From Bacteroidota bacterium (GTDB taxonomy: Bacteria > Bacteroidota > Bacteroidia > Bacteroidales > Prolixibacteraceae): a DNA stretch of 64,000 nt. How positions within the stretch are numbered: the first letter of the stretch is position 1; each line of letters starts with the position of its first letter. Shown one piece after another: positions 63,927-64,000 of the stretch. The notes beneath the pieces are model-generated. The model was not told where the DNA came from. It did no database searches and saw nothing but the letters and a program-made list of their open reading frames with translations. Both the position numbers and the translations under genes were made by a program. Location: positions 3,116 through 67,115 of the forward strand of contig JAHEYT010000025.1 of the NCBI GenBank assembly GCA_023251455.1, given 5' to 3'.

Positions 63927-64000
63927 ATGGTTTTTGTTAAGAGTTTAAACTTCGTAAATTAGATATTCCCGGTAGACCAACGTCTATGATTAAATCTAAT

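Overview
The window looks like a chromosomal segment of a free-living Bacteroidota bacterium. The Marinilabiliales/Prolixibacteraceae type is my best guess from gene content, not a proven placement. Supporting signs are a SusC/SusD pair, a one-protein hybrid two-component regulator, a DPP IV-type peptidase, TonB/Omp85-like envelope genes, LysM/receptor fusions and TAnnTTTG-type -7 elements. No rRNA, tRNA or CRISPR array was seen.

Layout. (1) 1-6400: end of a CHAT-domain protein convergent with an ECF sigma factor, an orphan leader with a hairpin, a TonB-like protein, an Omp85-like protein and a DPP IV-type peptidase. (2) 6570-15460: a SNF2-family helicase, an NfnA/GltA-type flavoprotein pair with a dihydroorotate-dehydrogenase-like third gene, and a LysM/receptor-like protein. 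(3) 15554-19672: a hybrid two-component regulator, followed by a helically phased array of CGCAGGAC boxes. (4) 20000-23500: three unrelated AT-rich genes (hydrolase, AAA ATPase, HD protein) separated by attC-like junctions, a likely acquired cassette cluster closed by a 123-bp dispersed element. (5) 23775-40262: a pectin utilisation locus with a tiny membrane protein, GH105, SusC, SusD, PL10, an STN-esterase fusion, an esterase, two CE8 pectin methylesterases, GH43, GH28 and CE12. (6) 40447-45568: an O-antigen ligase/polymerase-like TPR protein, a WecA-like transferase, a 105-bp tandem repeat and a hypothetical gene. (7) 45937 to the right edge, all on the minus strand: a surface polysaccharide cluster.

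How the genes work together. In the pectin locus, esterases strip methyl and acetyl groups, PL10 and GH28 cut the homogalacturonan backbone, SusC/SusD import oligomers, GH105 removes unsaturated end residues and GH43 trims side chains. The nearby hybrid regulator is the obvious candidate sensor. In the polysaccharide cluster, reading in the direction of transcription, RfbF, RfbG and RfbH make a CDP-4-keto-3,6-dideoxyhexose. A reductase lacking a ferredoxin domain, a Rossmann reductase and a thiamine-diphosphate enzyme then follow in an arrangement resembling yersiniose synthesis, and a sugar O-methyltransferase, flippase and glycosyltransferases come next.

The most striking find is at 60098-61923. 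The RfbH/DdhC-type dehydrase carries all E1 hallmarks (His in place of the PLP lysine, Cys spacing X57-X1-X7) but is preceded in the same frame by a full PemK/MazF-like domain. An antitoxin-like small gene overlaps its start. A toxin-antitoxin module therefore appears fused to a dideoxysugar enzyme. Other unexplained structures are the 20/21-bp phased array, the 105-bp array, the inverted pair of 123-bp elements and a GxxExxY gene bracketed by direct repeats.
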